From the NCBI GenBank assembly GCA_049890035.1, contig JBMHCG010000060.1:1-25156 (forward strand): a DNA stretch of 25,156 nt, given 5' to 3'. The DNA comes from UBA11891 sp049890035. GTDB taxonomy: Bacteria > Bacteroidota > Bacteroidia > Flavobacteriales > Flavobacteriaceae. A program made the position numbers and the translations under genes. Of this stretch, positions 1 through 5,948 are shown in pieces. Below the pieces are notes generated by a model that saw nothing but the letters and a program-made list of their open reading frames with translations, did not search any database and had not been told where the DNA came from. Position 1 is the stretch's first letter. Each line of letters opens with the position of its first letter.

Positions 1-1
1 C

Positions 2-217
2 TATAGATTAGGAGCCTGGGGAGTTGCTTATCTTTTAGATAAAGTAAATGACCAGGAGGCTTTTTGGAAAACATTATGGCCTAATATAAATGAAATGGGA
101 TGGGATGGTGCATTTGAGTTTACTTTTGGTGTAACGATGGAACAATTTAATCAAGAGTTTTTAGAATTCCTTAAACTCCCAATAGAACAACAACTAGAAA
201 TCATTCCCGATATTTAA
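2..217 (+). CDS. C-terminal end of an unidentified protein (partial)
   Basis: The frame is open from the window edge to a TAA at 215-217 and gives 71 residues starting YRLGAWGVAYLLDKVNDQ. The text reads like a real protein: Trp- and acidic-rich helices, ending in a helix with FNQEFLEFLKLP and a short acidic tail. The spacing of a GAWGVAYLL helix, an FWKTLWP helix and a late F-x-x-F-L-x-F-L helix resembles the region downstream of the HExxH site in the metalloprotease at 5945-7984, but no catalytic motif is inside the window, so a peptidase is only a guess. The last four bases overlap the end of the convergent integrase gene. The start lies outside the window. Confidence 0.7.
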   Translation, partial: YRLGAWGVAYLLDKVNDQEAFWKTLWPNINEMGWDGAFEFTFGVTMEQFNQEFLEFLKLPIEQQLEIIPDI

Positions 218-1263
218 ATCATCGGCATATCCTCTTCATTAAGTTCAGGCACTTCTAATCCTCTTAAATAGGTAAGGCTTACTTTGATTGAAGAATGCCC
301 CATTGCTGCCTGAAGTTTAGTAATAGATCCTGTTCGTTTGAACAAATCTATCGCTCCAGTGTGCCTGAATGAGTATAGCGTCACTTCTTTATCTAAGACG
401 TTAGATTGCTTTTTATATCTACTCCAAAGCGTTTTAAAATAATCACCATTAAATTCAATAGAGGAGTTGGTAAAAATGAAATGATCAGGTTGCCCTACTG
501 ATAAACTATTCTTTATAATTTCAGGTACTGGCACTATTCTATTCCTCTTAGATTTAACTCTTGATCCATCAACGGATACATATTTTAGATCATCACTAAA
601 GTCCTTCCATTTCAGTAACCTAACTTCTCTATGGGGTCTTAATAGGCAGCAATAAGTAAACAGAGCACATAAATACAGGTTGTGATTAAATGCCTTTATT
701 TCTTCTAATACTTCGTTAAGGTTATTGATAGGTTTATGGAGCGTTTCGGTCTGTTTAAGCGGTTTTAAGCTTGTTGGCTGTACATCAAAACCAGTTTCCT
801 TCAAATGATTTAAAATGACGTTTAAATGCCTTCTAACTGTGTTAAAACTAGTAGGGTTTTTATGGACCTTAAGGAGTTTATCTGTGAATTTAATACTTAT
901 GCTTCCATTCAATCTAATCTCTTCCCTTAGAGGCTTAGAGAGGCTCTTAAGCGTGGAGATATATTTGGGAGATAAAGGTTCAGAAAGTTTGGCCTCTATT
1001 ACCTCATCAAAGTGATCTAGGGAGAGTGGTTTTGTGCTTTCAGTAAATGAATAGTTATTCTTAATTAGGTAATCATAGACTAATGAAGCTAACTCATCTG
1101 ATTTCTTCTTTCTTTGATTCTTTGGGTAATCATTAGGGTACAATGGTAGATTTATTTTCTTGCCATTGGATAGTCTAATTCTTTTACCATTTAGACTGAA
1201 GTGAATATAGTATTCACCATTAGGTTTTCTGTAAACAACAGGATAGGATAGTTTTCTTTCCAC
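214..1263 (-). CDS. Tyrosine-type site-specific recombinase / integrase
   Basis: A 349 aa tyrosine recombinase of the phage integrase family, expected to excise or insert the element it lies in. The N-terminal third (to about residue 80) is a basic arm-binding-like domain, followed by a SAM-like core-binding domain (about 80-175) and the catalytic domain. Visible catalytic residues are R209 (LLRPHREVRLLKW), a beta-hairpin Lys at 236-238, R299 in YSFRHT, H322 in MGHSS and nucleophile Y331 in LTYLRG. The first His of the HxxR box is Tyr (Y296), a substitution I believe occurs in other Bacteroidota integrases. The start is GTG (complement of 1261-1263); the nearest upstream ATG is out of frame. 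The gene reads away from the tRNA-like sequence at 1327-1400 and its 5' end is about 60 bp from it, the usual place for int beside its att site. It is convergent with the partial gene on its left, with a 4-base overlap. Confidence 0.93.
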   Translation of the reverse strand: MERKLSYPVVYRKPNGEYYIHFSLNGKRIRLSNGKKINLPLYPNDYPKNQRKKKSDELASLVYDYLIKNNYSFTESTKPLSLDHFDEVIEAKLSEPLSPKYISTLKSLSKPLREEIRLNGSISIKFTDKLLKVHKNPTSFNTVRRHLNVILNHLKETGFDVQPTSLKPLKQTETLHKPINNLNEVLEEIKAFNHNLYLCALFTYCCLLRPHREVRLLKWKDFSDDLKYVSVDGSRVKSKRNRIVPVPEIIKNSLSVGQPDHFIFTNSSIEFNGDYFKTLWSRYKKQSNVLDKEVTLYSFRHTGAIDLFKRTGSITKLQAAMGHSSIKVSLTYLRGLEVPELNEEDMPMI

Positions 1264-1326
1264 AAATATTCCATTTTAGTTAAACTTAGTTTTACAAAAA
1301 CTCGGGAAGTCACTATTCCTTTGGCA

Positions 1327-1400
1327 TTAGAAGGATATCAGCTGGCTAGAGCGCTTGACTGGCAGTCAAGAGGTCGGCGGTTCGAGTCCGCTCTTCTCCA
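1327..1400 (+). tRNA. tRNA-Ala(GGC)-like sequence; 3' part intact, 5' part degenerate
   Basis: The anticodon arm is perfect (CTTGA / CTGGCAG / TCAAG, anticodon GGC at 1361-1363). Variable loop AGGTC, T arm GGCGG-TTCGAGT-CCGCT and acceptor strand CTTCTCC plus A73 also fit a tRNA-Ala. The D loop AGCTGGCTA with GAGC is normal, but the 5' side is not: acceptor bases 1-2 are TT opposite CC, position 8 is G instead of T, and the D-stem strand TATC pairs with GAGC at only two positions. CCA is not encoded (CTA follows). The simplest reading is a 3' tRNA segment kept at an att junction, with the full gene outside the window to the left; a weakly functional tRNA cannot be excluded. Confidence 0.7.
1338..1400 (+). 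other. Candidate attachment site (attR core) in tRNA-Ala 3' part
   Basis: From TCAGCTGG onward the sequence matches what a tRNA-Ala should be, while the bases before it do not. This fits the identity block that an integrase copies at each junction. Because the tRNA reads rightward and int lies on its left, the integrated element would extend left of 1338 and host DNA would begin to the right. The other junction, with the complete tRNA gene, would lie outside this window. Confidence 0.5.
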
Positions 1401-1412
1401 CTAATAAACAAG

Positions 1413-1439
1413 GGGCTTCCGAGAGGATAGCCCTTTTTT
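1413..1439 (+). terminator. Rho-independent terminator after the tRNA-like sequence
   Basis: The stem is GGGCT (1413-1417) with AGCCC (1429-1433), extended inside by TCC/GGA around a GAGA loop with one bulged T, and followed by six T. It sits 12 bases after the tRNA 3' end, so it is probably the original terminator of the tRNA transcript. Confidence 0.75.
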
Positions 1440-1605
1440 CTTTCCAATCTAATCTTACTATCGTCTTACCAAGCACCAATTTTTAGTGTGTTTTAGTATG
1501 CTATTTGCATAGGGGGTGTACCCTCTTTATAGATGCCTATACTGTAGATTAGTTATGGTAGAATTGGGGCCAATTGTATCTTTAGGGAAACCATAAATCA
1601 ATGAT

Positions 1606-1773
1606 ATGAATAACTTCATAAAAAAATATTGGGAGGGCGCTTTGGTTGCACAAATTGGCTTAGCGTATATACTTTACGAATATTATATAAATGACCAAAT
1701 TTCAAACATCGGTATTTCATTATTTGCAATTGGAAACATAATTGTTTTAGGAAAAGCATTTTATAAGAAATAA
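1606..1773 (+). CDS. Small membrane protein, 55 aa (first of three in tandem)
   Basis: Starts MNNFIKKYWEGALV and has two hydrophobic stretches, about residues 12-28 and 35-50, joined by a short polar loop (NDQISN), with a basic end FYKK. No family is recognised. The ATG at 1606 is chosen because the ATG five bases upstream runs into a stop after two codons. The leader contains ACCATAAATCA at 1590-1600, directly before the start, and a TATCTTTA sequence at about 1577 that could be the -7 element. The next ORF begins three bases after this stop in the same frame. Composition is AT-rich and hydrophobic, as in the two following genes. Confidence 0.6.
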   Translation: MNNFIKKYWEGALVAQIGLAYILYEYYINDQISNIGISLFAIGNIIVLGKAFYKK

Positions 1774-1776
1774 CGT

Positions 1777-1929
1777 ATGAAATATTTAAAATTACTTTGG
1801 TTAATAGCACTTATATCTTTTGCAGTATATTTTATAACAGATTGGATTGAAAGTGGTTTTGATTCTGTATTATTTGCATCGTGGATTGCTATTTTGTTTT
1901 CAGGTGTTGGATTTATAAATAAAAAATAA
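1777..1929 (+). CDS. Small membrane protein, 50 aa (second of three in tandem)
   Basis: Starts MKYLKLLWLIALISFAVYF. Hydrophobic segments at about residues 5-20 and 28-45 flank a short acidic loop (TDWIESGFDS), and the protein ends in NKK. The layout (basic start, membrane helix, short loop, membrane helix, KK tail) is that of both neighbours, which suggests old tandem duplication although direct identity is low. It is separated by exactly one codon (CGT) from the stop of the gene before it and by one codon (TTA) from the start of the next. Function unknown. Confidence 0.6.
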   Translation: MKYLKLLWLIALISFAVYFITDWIESGFDSVLFASWIAILFSGVGFINKK

Positions 1930-1932
1930 TTA

Positions 1933-2115
1933 ATGAAAGAATTTTTAGTTAAAAACGCTTGGCCAGTTTTCTTTATAGGTCTTTTTTCTTCATTTATTTT
2001 TGAACATACGCCATTGGCTAAATATTTGGGTCAATACAGTGACATCGGTTTTTTCATTATGCTACTATCATTTTATTTGTTTCACTTACAAAAGAAGCAA
2101 CCAAAAAACGACTAA
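1933..2115 (+). CDS. Small membrane protein, 60 aa (third of three in tandem)
   Basis: Starts MKEFLVKNAWPVFFIGLF. Hydrophobic segments at about residues 10-24 and 37-51 are joined by a loop containing EHTPLAKYLGQYSD, and the tail is basic (LQKKQPKND). It is the longest of the three consecutive two-helix proteins and shares their frame. No clear terminator follows. Co-transcription with the two upstream ORFs is inferred from the 3-base gaps. Function unknown; phage- or element-encoded membrane peptides, toxins or small regulatory proteins are all possible. Confidence 0.65.
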   Translation: MKEFLVKNAWPVFFIGLFSSFIFEHTPLAKYLGQYSDIGFFIMLLSFYLFHLQKKQPKND

Positions 2116-2171
2116 CGCTTAAAGAATCTAAAGGTCTCTGGGTTGTACTGTTCTTGTTCAAGGGTCTGCCC

Positions 2172-2321
2172 TTACTTAATAGCATACACTGCACTAACCC
2201 AATCTACTGAAGTGCCACCATAAGGGTCGTACATCTCAAATACAACCTTGCCTTCATCATTGATTATGCGAGTGCATCCCTCTCCCATATTCCACTTTTT
2301 GATGAACTGTTCTATTTTCAT
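2172..2321 (-). CDS. Small hypothetical protein, 49 aa
   Basis: This minus-strand ORF begins MKIEQFIKKWNMGEGCTR and ends GTSVDWVSAVYAIK. It looks protein-like: a short amphipathic helix, then an alternating beta-like stretch (GKVVFEMYDPYG) and a Trp-containing end. It is opposite in direction to the three membrane ORFs. I do not recognise a family. A remnant of a longer gene is possible, since it is short and lies beside an element border. Confidence 0.45.
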   Translation of the reverse strand: MKIEQFIKKWNMGEGCTRIINDEGKVVFEMYDPYGGTSVDWVSAVYAIK

Positions 2322-2416
2322 TGCAGTGATTTTGCAGTAATTGGATAAACAATCGACTTATATAAATTTGATTAACGAATAGATATAATGCAATTCAGGC
2401 CACATGGTCTAAATCA

Positions 2417-2447
2417 ACCGCTGGACTTAACATCTGGCGGTTTTTTT
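2417..2447 (+). terminator. Terminator-like hairpin
   Basis: A 9-bp stem (ACCGCTGGA with TCTGGCGGT, two wobble pairs) has a 7-base loop and seven T. No + strand gene ends just before it, so it either closes a small RNA starting further left (about 2340-2400) or is left over from a lost gene. It resembles the hairpin at 3366-3396 in stem and tail. Confidence 0.65.
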
Positions 2448-2559
2448 ATTCCCCATGAGTCAAATCCTTTAAAATTTCCTTGACTTCTTCTCTGGAAACT
2501 TCAGATACATCAATCTGCTTTCATCGAATCAATACGCCAGTAGGCACGAATAAAAGAGT

Positions 2560-3006
2560 ATGCTAAGAGAACTTATCATGATTGGGTTTTGTGTTTCATT
2601 TTTCTCATGTATTGCCCAAGGGAAGCAGATACGATTGAACGAGGTTGAACTTGTAAAAAAGGCACTACCCATTATAGTGGTTGATGGAAATCAATATTCA
2701 TTCAGAAATCGAGACTTTTTTATTAAAACCGTATTGAAATCAAGATTTTGGGAAAAGCGTTTTTATCTAAAAATGGATCTGACATCATTTTCTACCAATA
2801 GCCTGCTATCCTATGAGATTGAGGGAAAAGTAAAAGTATTTATCGATGGGATTGAATTAGACAGAAATCATCAATTCAAAAAAAAGAAAGTAATACAAGT
2901 TCTCAATGAAAGAATAGTCCATGTATCCGTCTCGAAATTTTCAACTGTTTTAAAAAACGAGAGCATAATTACAGCGTGTTATATTCAAATACAAACCGAA
3001 AATTGA
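2560..3006 (+). CDS. Exported protein of unknown function, 148 aa
   Basis: The N-terminus (MLRELIMIGFCVSFFSCIAQGKQ) is a signal sequence. It may be cut by signal peptidase I after IAQG, or the Cys of FFSC may act as a weak lipobox. The mature part is basic and beta-rich (IIVVDGNQYSF, GKVKVFIDGIEL, VHVSVSKF), with a KKKK stretch in the middle. No family is recognised. An alternative start is the Met at 2578, which gives a more compact signal peptide. It stands alone: terminator-like hairpins lie on both sides. Confidence 0.65.
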   Translation: MLRELIMIGFCVSFFSCIAQGKQIRLNEVELVKKALPIIVVDGNQYSFRNRDFFIKTVLKSRFWEKRFYLKMDLTSFSTNSLLSYEIEGKVKVFIDGIELDRNHQFKKKKVIQVLNERIVHVSVSKFSTVLKNESIITACYIQIQTEN

Positions 3007-3241
3007 ATACGATGAACCGAAAAGGGCAAGTGCATCAGAAATGTAATAAACGTTGGAGGGTTGCTTGCTATTACATCTTATATGTTAACCCCAATTTATT
3101 CTCTTTCCAAGTCGATACCTTATTATGTATCTAGAAATAACTGTGGCATGTTGCGAGGTGACTATGGTCACTGCTTTACTTTCCTGTTATAAATTATTTT
3201 TAAAGTTCTAATCGAAACCACTTTTAATTTTGTTTGAATTG
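3007..3241 (+). other. Non-coding stretch before the hairpin series
   Basis: No convincing gene. The only notable structure is an 8-bp perfect inverted repeat, ATGTAATA at 3041-3048 with TATTACAT at 3069-3076, not followed by a T run. A 40-codon ORF at 3011-3133 has no supporting signals. Confidence 0.4.
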
Positions 3242-3275
3242 AAACTGTAGAGCTCAATACGCTTCGCAGTTTTTT
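3242..3275 (+). terminator. Terminator-like hairpin, copy 1 of the AAACTG family
   Basis: The stem AAACTGTAGAGC (3242-3253) pairs with GCTTCGCAGTTT (3261-3272) with one mismatch and two wobble pairs, and runs into a T tract. The flank TTTGAATTG before the stem and the GAGCTC after its first half recur in the hairpin at 3470-3504. No CDS ends immediately upstream. Confidence 0.6.
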
Positions 3276-3365
3276 ATGTAACCAATGTTGCGTTCCATTC
3301 CATTGGAAAATAATATTTTGTCAGTAATCAATTCTTTCATAATTAGAATTGGTTTATGGTTATAT

Positions 3366-3396
3366 ACCGCCAGACGAAACACCTGGCGGTTTTTTT
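3366..3396 (+). terminator. Terminator-like hairpin (CCGCCAG stem)
   Basis: A perfect 8-bp stem ACCGCCAG / CTGGCGGT (3366-3373, 3383-3390) has a 9-base loop and seven T. As with its neighbours there is no gene directly upstream, so it may end a short transcript that starts at about 3300-3350. Confidence 0.7.
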
Positions 3397-3436
3397 GCAT
3401 AATTGCTAAATGCAACTTATATTAGTGAAGGTATTA

Positions 3437-3504
3437 GACCATAAATCATTTCATACCAAGTTTGAATTTAAACTGCGGAGCTCTTCATGTTCCGCAGTTT
3501 TTTT
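3437..3504 (+). ncRNA. Candidate small RNA or leader with terminator, copy 2
   Basis: ACCATAAATCA near 3438-3448 is followed, about 20 bases on, by TTTGAATTTAAACTG and a perfect 10-bp stem (AAACTGCGGA 3470-3479 with TCCGCAGTTT 3491-3500) ending in seven T. The same order of ATAAATCA box, TTTGA and AAACTGC hairpin is seen at 5294-5362. It lies 28 bases before the amidohydrolase start codon, so it could instead be an attenuator leader of that gene. No strong promoter is visible upstream. Confidence 0.4.
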
Positions 3505-3531
3505 AAGCTCTATAAAATTTAGCAAGAATCC

Positions 3532-4824
3532 ATGCGAAAACTATTTTTTGTCTTCCTTACTGGGCTGACTTTCCAGGGCTTTGCGCAAGATCTTAAAATC
3601 AACTCGGACCGTCTCGCAAAAAATTGGCGTGTCTTACAATCCTACGGTTACAATGAAGTTACAGAAGGCAACAATCGTATTGCATTTAGCCAATACAATT
3701 TGGATGCCCTTCATATGATTCGTGAGAAATTGAAAAGCTTGGGGATGCAAGTTAAAATAGATGCGGCGGGGAATTTAGTTGCCACCCGCGATGGGGCAGA
3801 CAACCAACTCCCTCCAATTGCTTTTGGTTCCCATATTGATTGTGTTCCCAACGGAGGCCATTTTGATGGACAATTAGGTGTTTTAGGTAGCATAGAAGTT
3901 ATTGAAACCCTGACTGAAAATAACATACAGACGAGGCATCCCCTTGAGTTGCTTGTTTTCTCCAATGAAGAAAGTGGTGTATTTGGTTCCAGAGCCTTGG
4001 CAGGAGCGCTTACGGATGCCTCCTTAGAAGTGATGACACCATCAGGTTTTACCAACGCCCAGGGCGCGGAACGATTGGGCGGTGATGCCAAAAAAATACG
4101 TTCCATCGCAAGAAAGCCGGGCAGCCTTCACGCCTTTTTGGAACTCCATATCGAACAAGGGGGCATATTGGAAGAAAAAGGTCTAGATATTGGTATTGTC
4201 CAAGGCATTGTAGGTCTGCGTTGGTGGGATGTTACCGTTGAAGGGATTTCCAACCATGGAGGAACAACGCCTATGCATAAACGACAAGATGCTCTATTGG
4301 CAGCAGCAAAATTTGTCCAACTTGTCAATGCCGTTGTCACTTCATTACCTGGGACTCAGGTGGGAACCGTTGGACGAATCAAAGCATTCCCTGGTGCGCC
4401 GAATGTAATCCCTGGAAAAGTTGTTCTCTCTCTTGAATTGAGAGATTTAAGCGAAACAAAAATTGATACTCTTTTCACAGAAATCAAAGCCAAAACAGCG
4501 GTCTTAGCAACAGATTCACAGGTCAGATTTACCTTTGAACCTATTAGTGCAACGGGAAAAGCGGCGTTGACTGACGCCCGTATCCAAGCGATGATTCAGA
4601 AAGAGGCCGAAAAATTAAATCTAACCTACCAATACATGCCCTCTGGTGCTGGCCACGACGCACAAGAGATGTCACATATTGCCCCAACAGGAATGATTTT
4701 TATTCCTAGTAAAAATGGAATTTCACATTCCCCTCAGGAGTATTCTTCATTTGAAGACATGGGACAAGGAACCCAACTCCTATTGAATACAATCCTTTCC
4801 CTTGACCTGCAAGACAGCTTGTGA
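3532..4824 (+). CDS. Secreted M20-family Zn amidohydrolase (hydantoinase/carbamoylase type)
   Basis: The 430 aa protein matches the Zn-dependent amidohydrolases that cut N-carbamoyl-L-amino acids, allantoate or ureidoglycine-type substrates (AmaB/HyuC/AllC group of M20). After a signal peptide (cut after GFA, residue 18), the two-metal site is readable: H101 in GSHIDCV, D112 in GGHFDG, the Glu pair 146-147 in SNEES, H206 in LELHIEQG, and the late His in NGISHSPQEYS. A lid/dimerisation domain (about 220-335, GNSNHGG-like text ISNHGGTTP) is intact. Family length is normal (about 410 aa plus signal). The usual members are cytoplasmic, so the export signal places this one in the periplasm or outside. 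The exact substrate cannot be read. It has higher GC than its flanks and stands alone. Confidence 0.9.
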   Translation: MRKLFFVFLTGLTFQGFAQDLKINSDRLAKNWRVLQSYGYNEVTEGNNRIAFSQYNLDALHMIREKLKSLGMQVKIDAAGNLVATRDGADNQLPPIAFGSHIDCVPNGGHFDGQLGVLGSIEVIETLTENNIQTRHPLELLVFSNEESGVFGSRALAGALTDASLEVMTPSGFTNAQGAERLGGDAKKIRSIARKPGSLHAFLELHIEQGGILEEKGLDIGIVQGIVGLRWWDVTVEGISNHGGTTPMHKRQDALLAAAKFVQLVNAVVTSLPGTQVGTVGRIKAFPGAPNVIPGKVVLSLELRDLSETKIDTLFTEIKAKTAVLATDSQVRFTFEPISATGKAALTDARIQAMIQKEAEKLNLTYQYMPSGAGHDAQEMSHIAPTGMIFIPSKNGISHSPQEYSSFEDMGQGTQLLLNTILSLDLQDSL

Positions 4825-4855
4825 TCAATGCGTCTTTGAAGCGCGCATTTTGATT
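4824..4855 (+). terminator. Weak hairpin after the amidohydrolase gene
   Basis: ATCAATGCG pairs with CGCATTTTGAT (extra T bulges) around an 11-base loop, starting at the stop codon. There is no long T run after it, so termination would be inefficient. Confidence 0.35.
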
Positions 4856-5291
4856 AACTGTTAGTAGCGAGAAAAAGACGAAGCCACTATTTCATGTATT
4901 TCGAAAGCTCTTTCAGTGGATTTATAAAGAAGTGTAGATGCCTGACAGAGGATGTCCTTTATTTGGGAATATGAAATAAAAATAAATGATCGGAGTCGCA
5001 GAATTAGCGCATGACAAGAAAAAGGTATCTTATGTAAAATCTAAAATGAATCTATATTTACATTCATAAGACTTTTTTTATTTCTTGTGTTATGACATGT
5101 TTGGTATTTATGGATGAGGTAGATTTTAAGGCACGTCAATGCATATCTTTATTCACTGTGTTGGGTATAGATTCTTTGTGATATGAATGGACTTTAGAAT
5201 AAGTTCATTCCTGTTCAAAAAAACATTATTGCAATAATTACTTGTAAAAGAGGATTTTACATTATGTGTTTTTTATATTTAAATGATTAAG
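4856..5291 (+). other. Gene-free stretch with one long hairpin
   Basis: I see no gene on either strand. The notable structure is a stem TCTTATGTAAA (5028-5038) with TTTA and CATAAGA (5057-5071, four-base bulge), followed by seven T at 5073-5079. It could be a terminator for a short transcript coming from the left. The rest is low-complexity AT-rich sequence. Confidence 0.4.
5028..5079 (+). terminator. Long terminator-like hairpin
   Basis: Seven base pairs (TCTTATG/CATAAGA) plus four (TAAA/TTTA) with a 4-base bulge and an 18-base loop, then a T7 tract. No upstream gene is closer than about 200 bases. Confidence 0.4.
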
Positions 5292-5362
5292 TTACCATAA
5301 ATCAATTTTCAATACTTGTTTGATAGCAAACTGCGTTGCTACATTTGCGACGCAGTTTTTTT
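5292..5362 (+). ncRNA. Candidate small RNA with terminator, copy 3
   Basis: TATATTTA (about 5276-5283) could be the -7 element. It is followed by TTACCATAAATCAA, then TTTGATAGC and a 12-bp stem (AAACTGCGTTGC 5328-5339 with GCGACGCAGTTT 5347-5358, one wobble pair) with a T7 tail. The layout matches the element at 3437-3504. The transcript would be about 70 nt, with no ORF. It lies upstream of the promoter of the CDGSH peptide, so it is a separate unit. Confidence 0.45.
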
Positions 5363-5377
5363 GTTTAATAAAAATTG

Positions 5378-5385
5378 TATATTTG
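5378..5385 (+). promoter_or_regulatory. Promoter -7 element (TATATTTG) for the CDGSH peptide
   Basis: An exact match to the Bacteroidota TAnnTTTG element, 18 bases before the ATG at 5404. A good -33 TTG at the usual spacing is not evident. Confidence 0.55.
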
Positions 5386-5403
5386 TTCAACAAAAAATGT
5401 GCA

Positions 5404-5490
5404 ATGAAAGTAGAAAGACCTAAATGTGGCTGTGGTAATACTCAAAATCCAGAGGGGTATTGCGACGGATCTCATGCGAATAAATCATAA
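5404..5490 (+). CDS. CDGSH iron-sulfur domain peptide, 28 aa
   Basis: The sequence begins MKVERPKCGCGNTQN and contains CxC, then CDGSH, the ligand set (three Cys and one His) that holds a [2Fe-2S] cluster in mitoNEET-type proteins. The gene is complete from ATG to TAA and too short for most gene callers. The interval between the second Cys and the CDGSH Cys is one residue longer than in the classical pattern (CxCx2[ST]x3PxCDGSH), and the usual Pro before it is displaced (NPEGYCDGSH). Single-motif bacterial CDGSH proteins are commonly 60-80 aa, so this is very small. It has its own -7 promoter element at 5378. The role is probably electron transfer or cluster handling in the cytoplasm; the partner is unknown. 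Confidence 0.75.
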   Translation: MKVERPKCGCGNTQNPEGYCDGSHANKS

Positions 5491-5798
5491 TTTCTTTAAG
5501 GGAGTTAGGACGGCTTGTTTCGTTTGTTTAATTGGTTTGAAAAAGAAAATTCAGAATCCATCCTTTCTCCCTTTTTTATACGCCTTACATATTTTCACCT
5601 CGTATTTTTTTACTTTACTAAAAGAGTTTATCAGGCGTCTACTATTTCTGAAAGGCTATCTTAGGCCCACCTTTAAACTGGACAATAGATTGCTGTTCAA
5701 CGAGTTTCTTATATAGATTAGAATGAACAGTTGCACGCTACGACCAGCTATTGGAGTAAATTTTGCGTTTCATTTTAAATGGTCTATTGATAAAAAGG
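5491..5798 (+). other. Stretch without a convincing gene
   Basis: An AT-rich stretch after the CDGSH peptide. A minus-strand fragment ending at 5642 encodes about 30 residues of plausible protein text (SNLYKKLVEQQ and QFKGGPKIAFQK), preceded by a stop, possibly the relic of a lost gene. No terminator is seen. Confidence 0.3.
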
Positions 5799-5948
5799 AT
5801 GAAAAGAAACAAGTCAAAAAGTTTCTCTGTTGAAGTCTTGAAAAAAAAGAAATCCACCCTAGCCCAATGGACCACCGTTTTTAAACAACCAATAGTTTTA
5901 ATGCTACAAAAAATGAAAAACAACGCAATTTGGGAATCAATGGATTAA
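5799..5948 (+). CDS. Possible small basic protein, 49 aa
   Basis: ATG at 5799 begins MKRNKSKSFSVEVLKKKKST; the product is strongly basic and ends NNAIWESMD. It is convergent with the metalloprotease gene and shares the last four bases (TTAA) with it. No family is recognised and there is no promoter or ribosome-site support. It may be a chance ORF or the remnant of a longer gene. Confidence 0.3.
   Translation: MKRNKSKSFSVEVLKKKKSTLAQWTTVFKQPIVLMLQKMKNNAIWESMD

Noticed and set aside
2446..2520. Minus-strand fragment reading QIDVSEVSREEVKEILKDL
   Set aside because: Protein-like helix text, but only about 24 codons after an in-frame stop and with no start; listed only as a possible relic.
3011..3133. 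40-codon + strand ORF after the exported 148 aa protein
   Set aside because: No promoter, leader box, hydrophobic pattern or recognisable domain; probably chance.
3158..3171. Short palindrome GTGAC-TATG-GTCAC
   Set aside because: Five-base arms without T run, promoter or second copy in context; not enough for an operator or terminator call.
5426..5716. 96-codon + strand ORF overlapping the CDGSH peptide
   Set aside because: It overlaps the clearly meaningful CDGSH frame, has a non-ATG start and protein text of low complexity (runs of F, L and K) with no motif.
5642..5734. Minus-strand fragment reading SNLYKKLVEQQ and FKGGPKIAFQK
   Set aside because: About 30 codons between two stops without a start codon; too little to call a gene.
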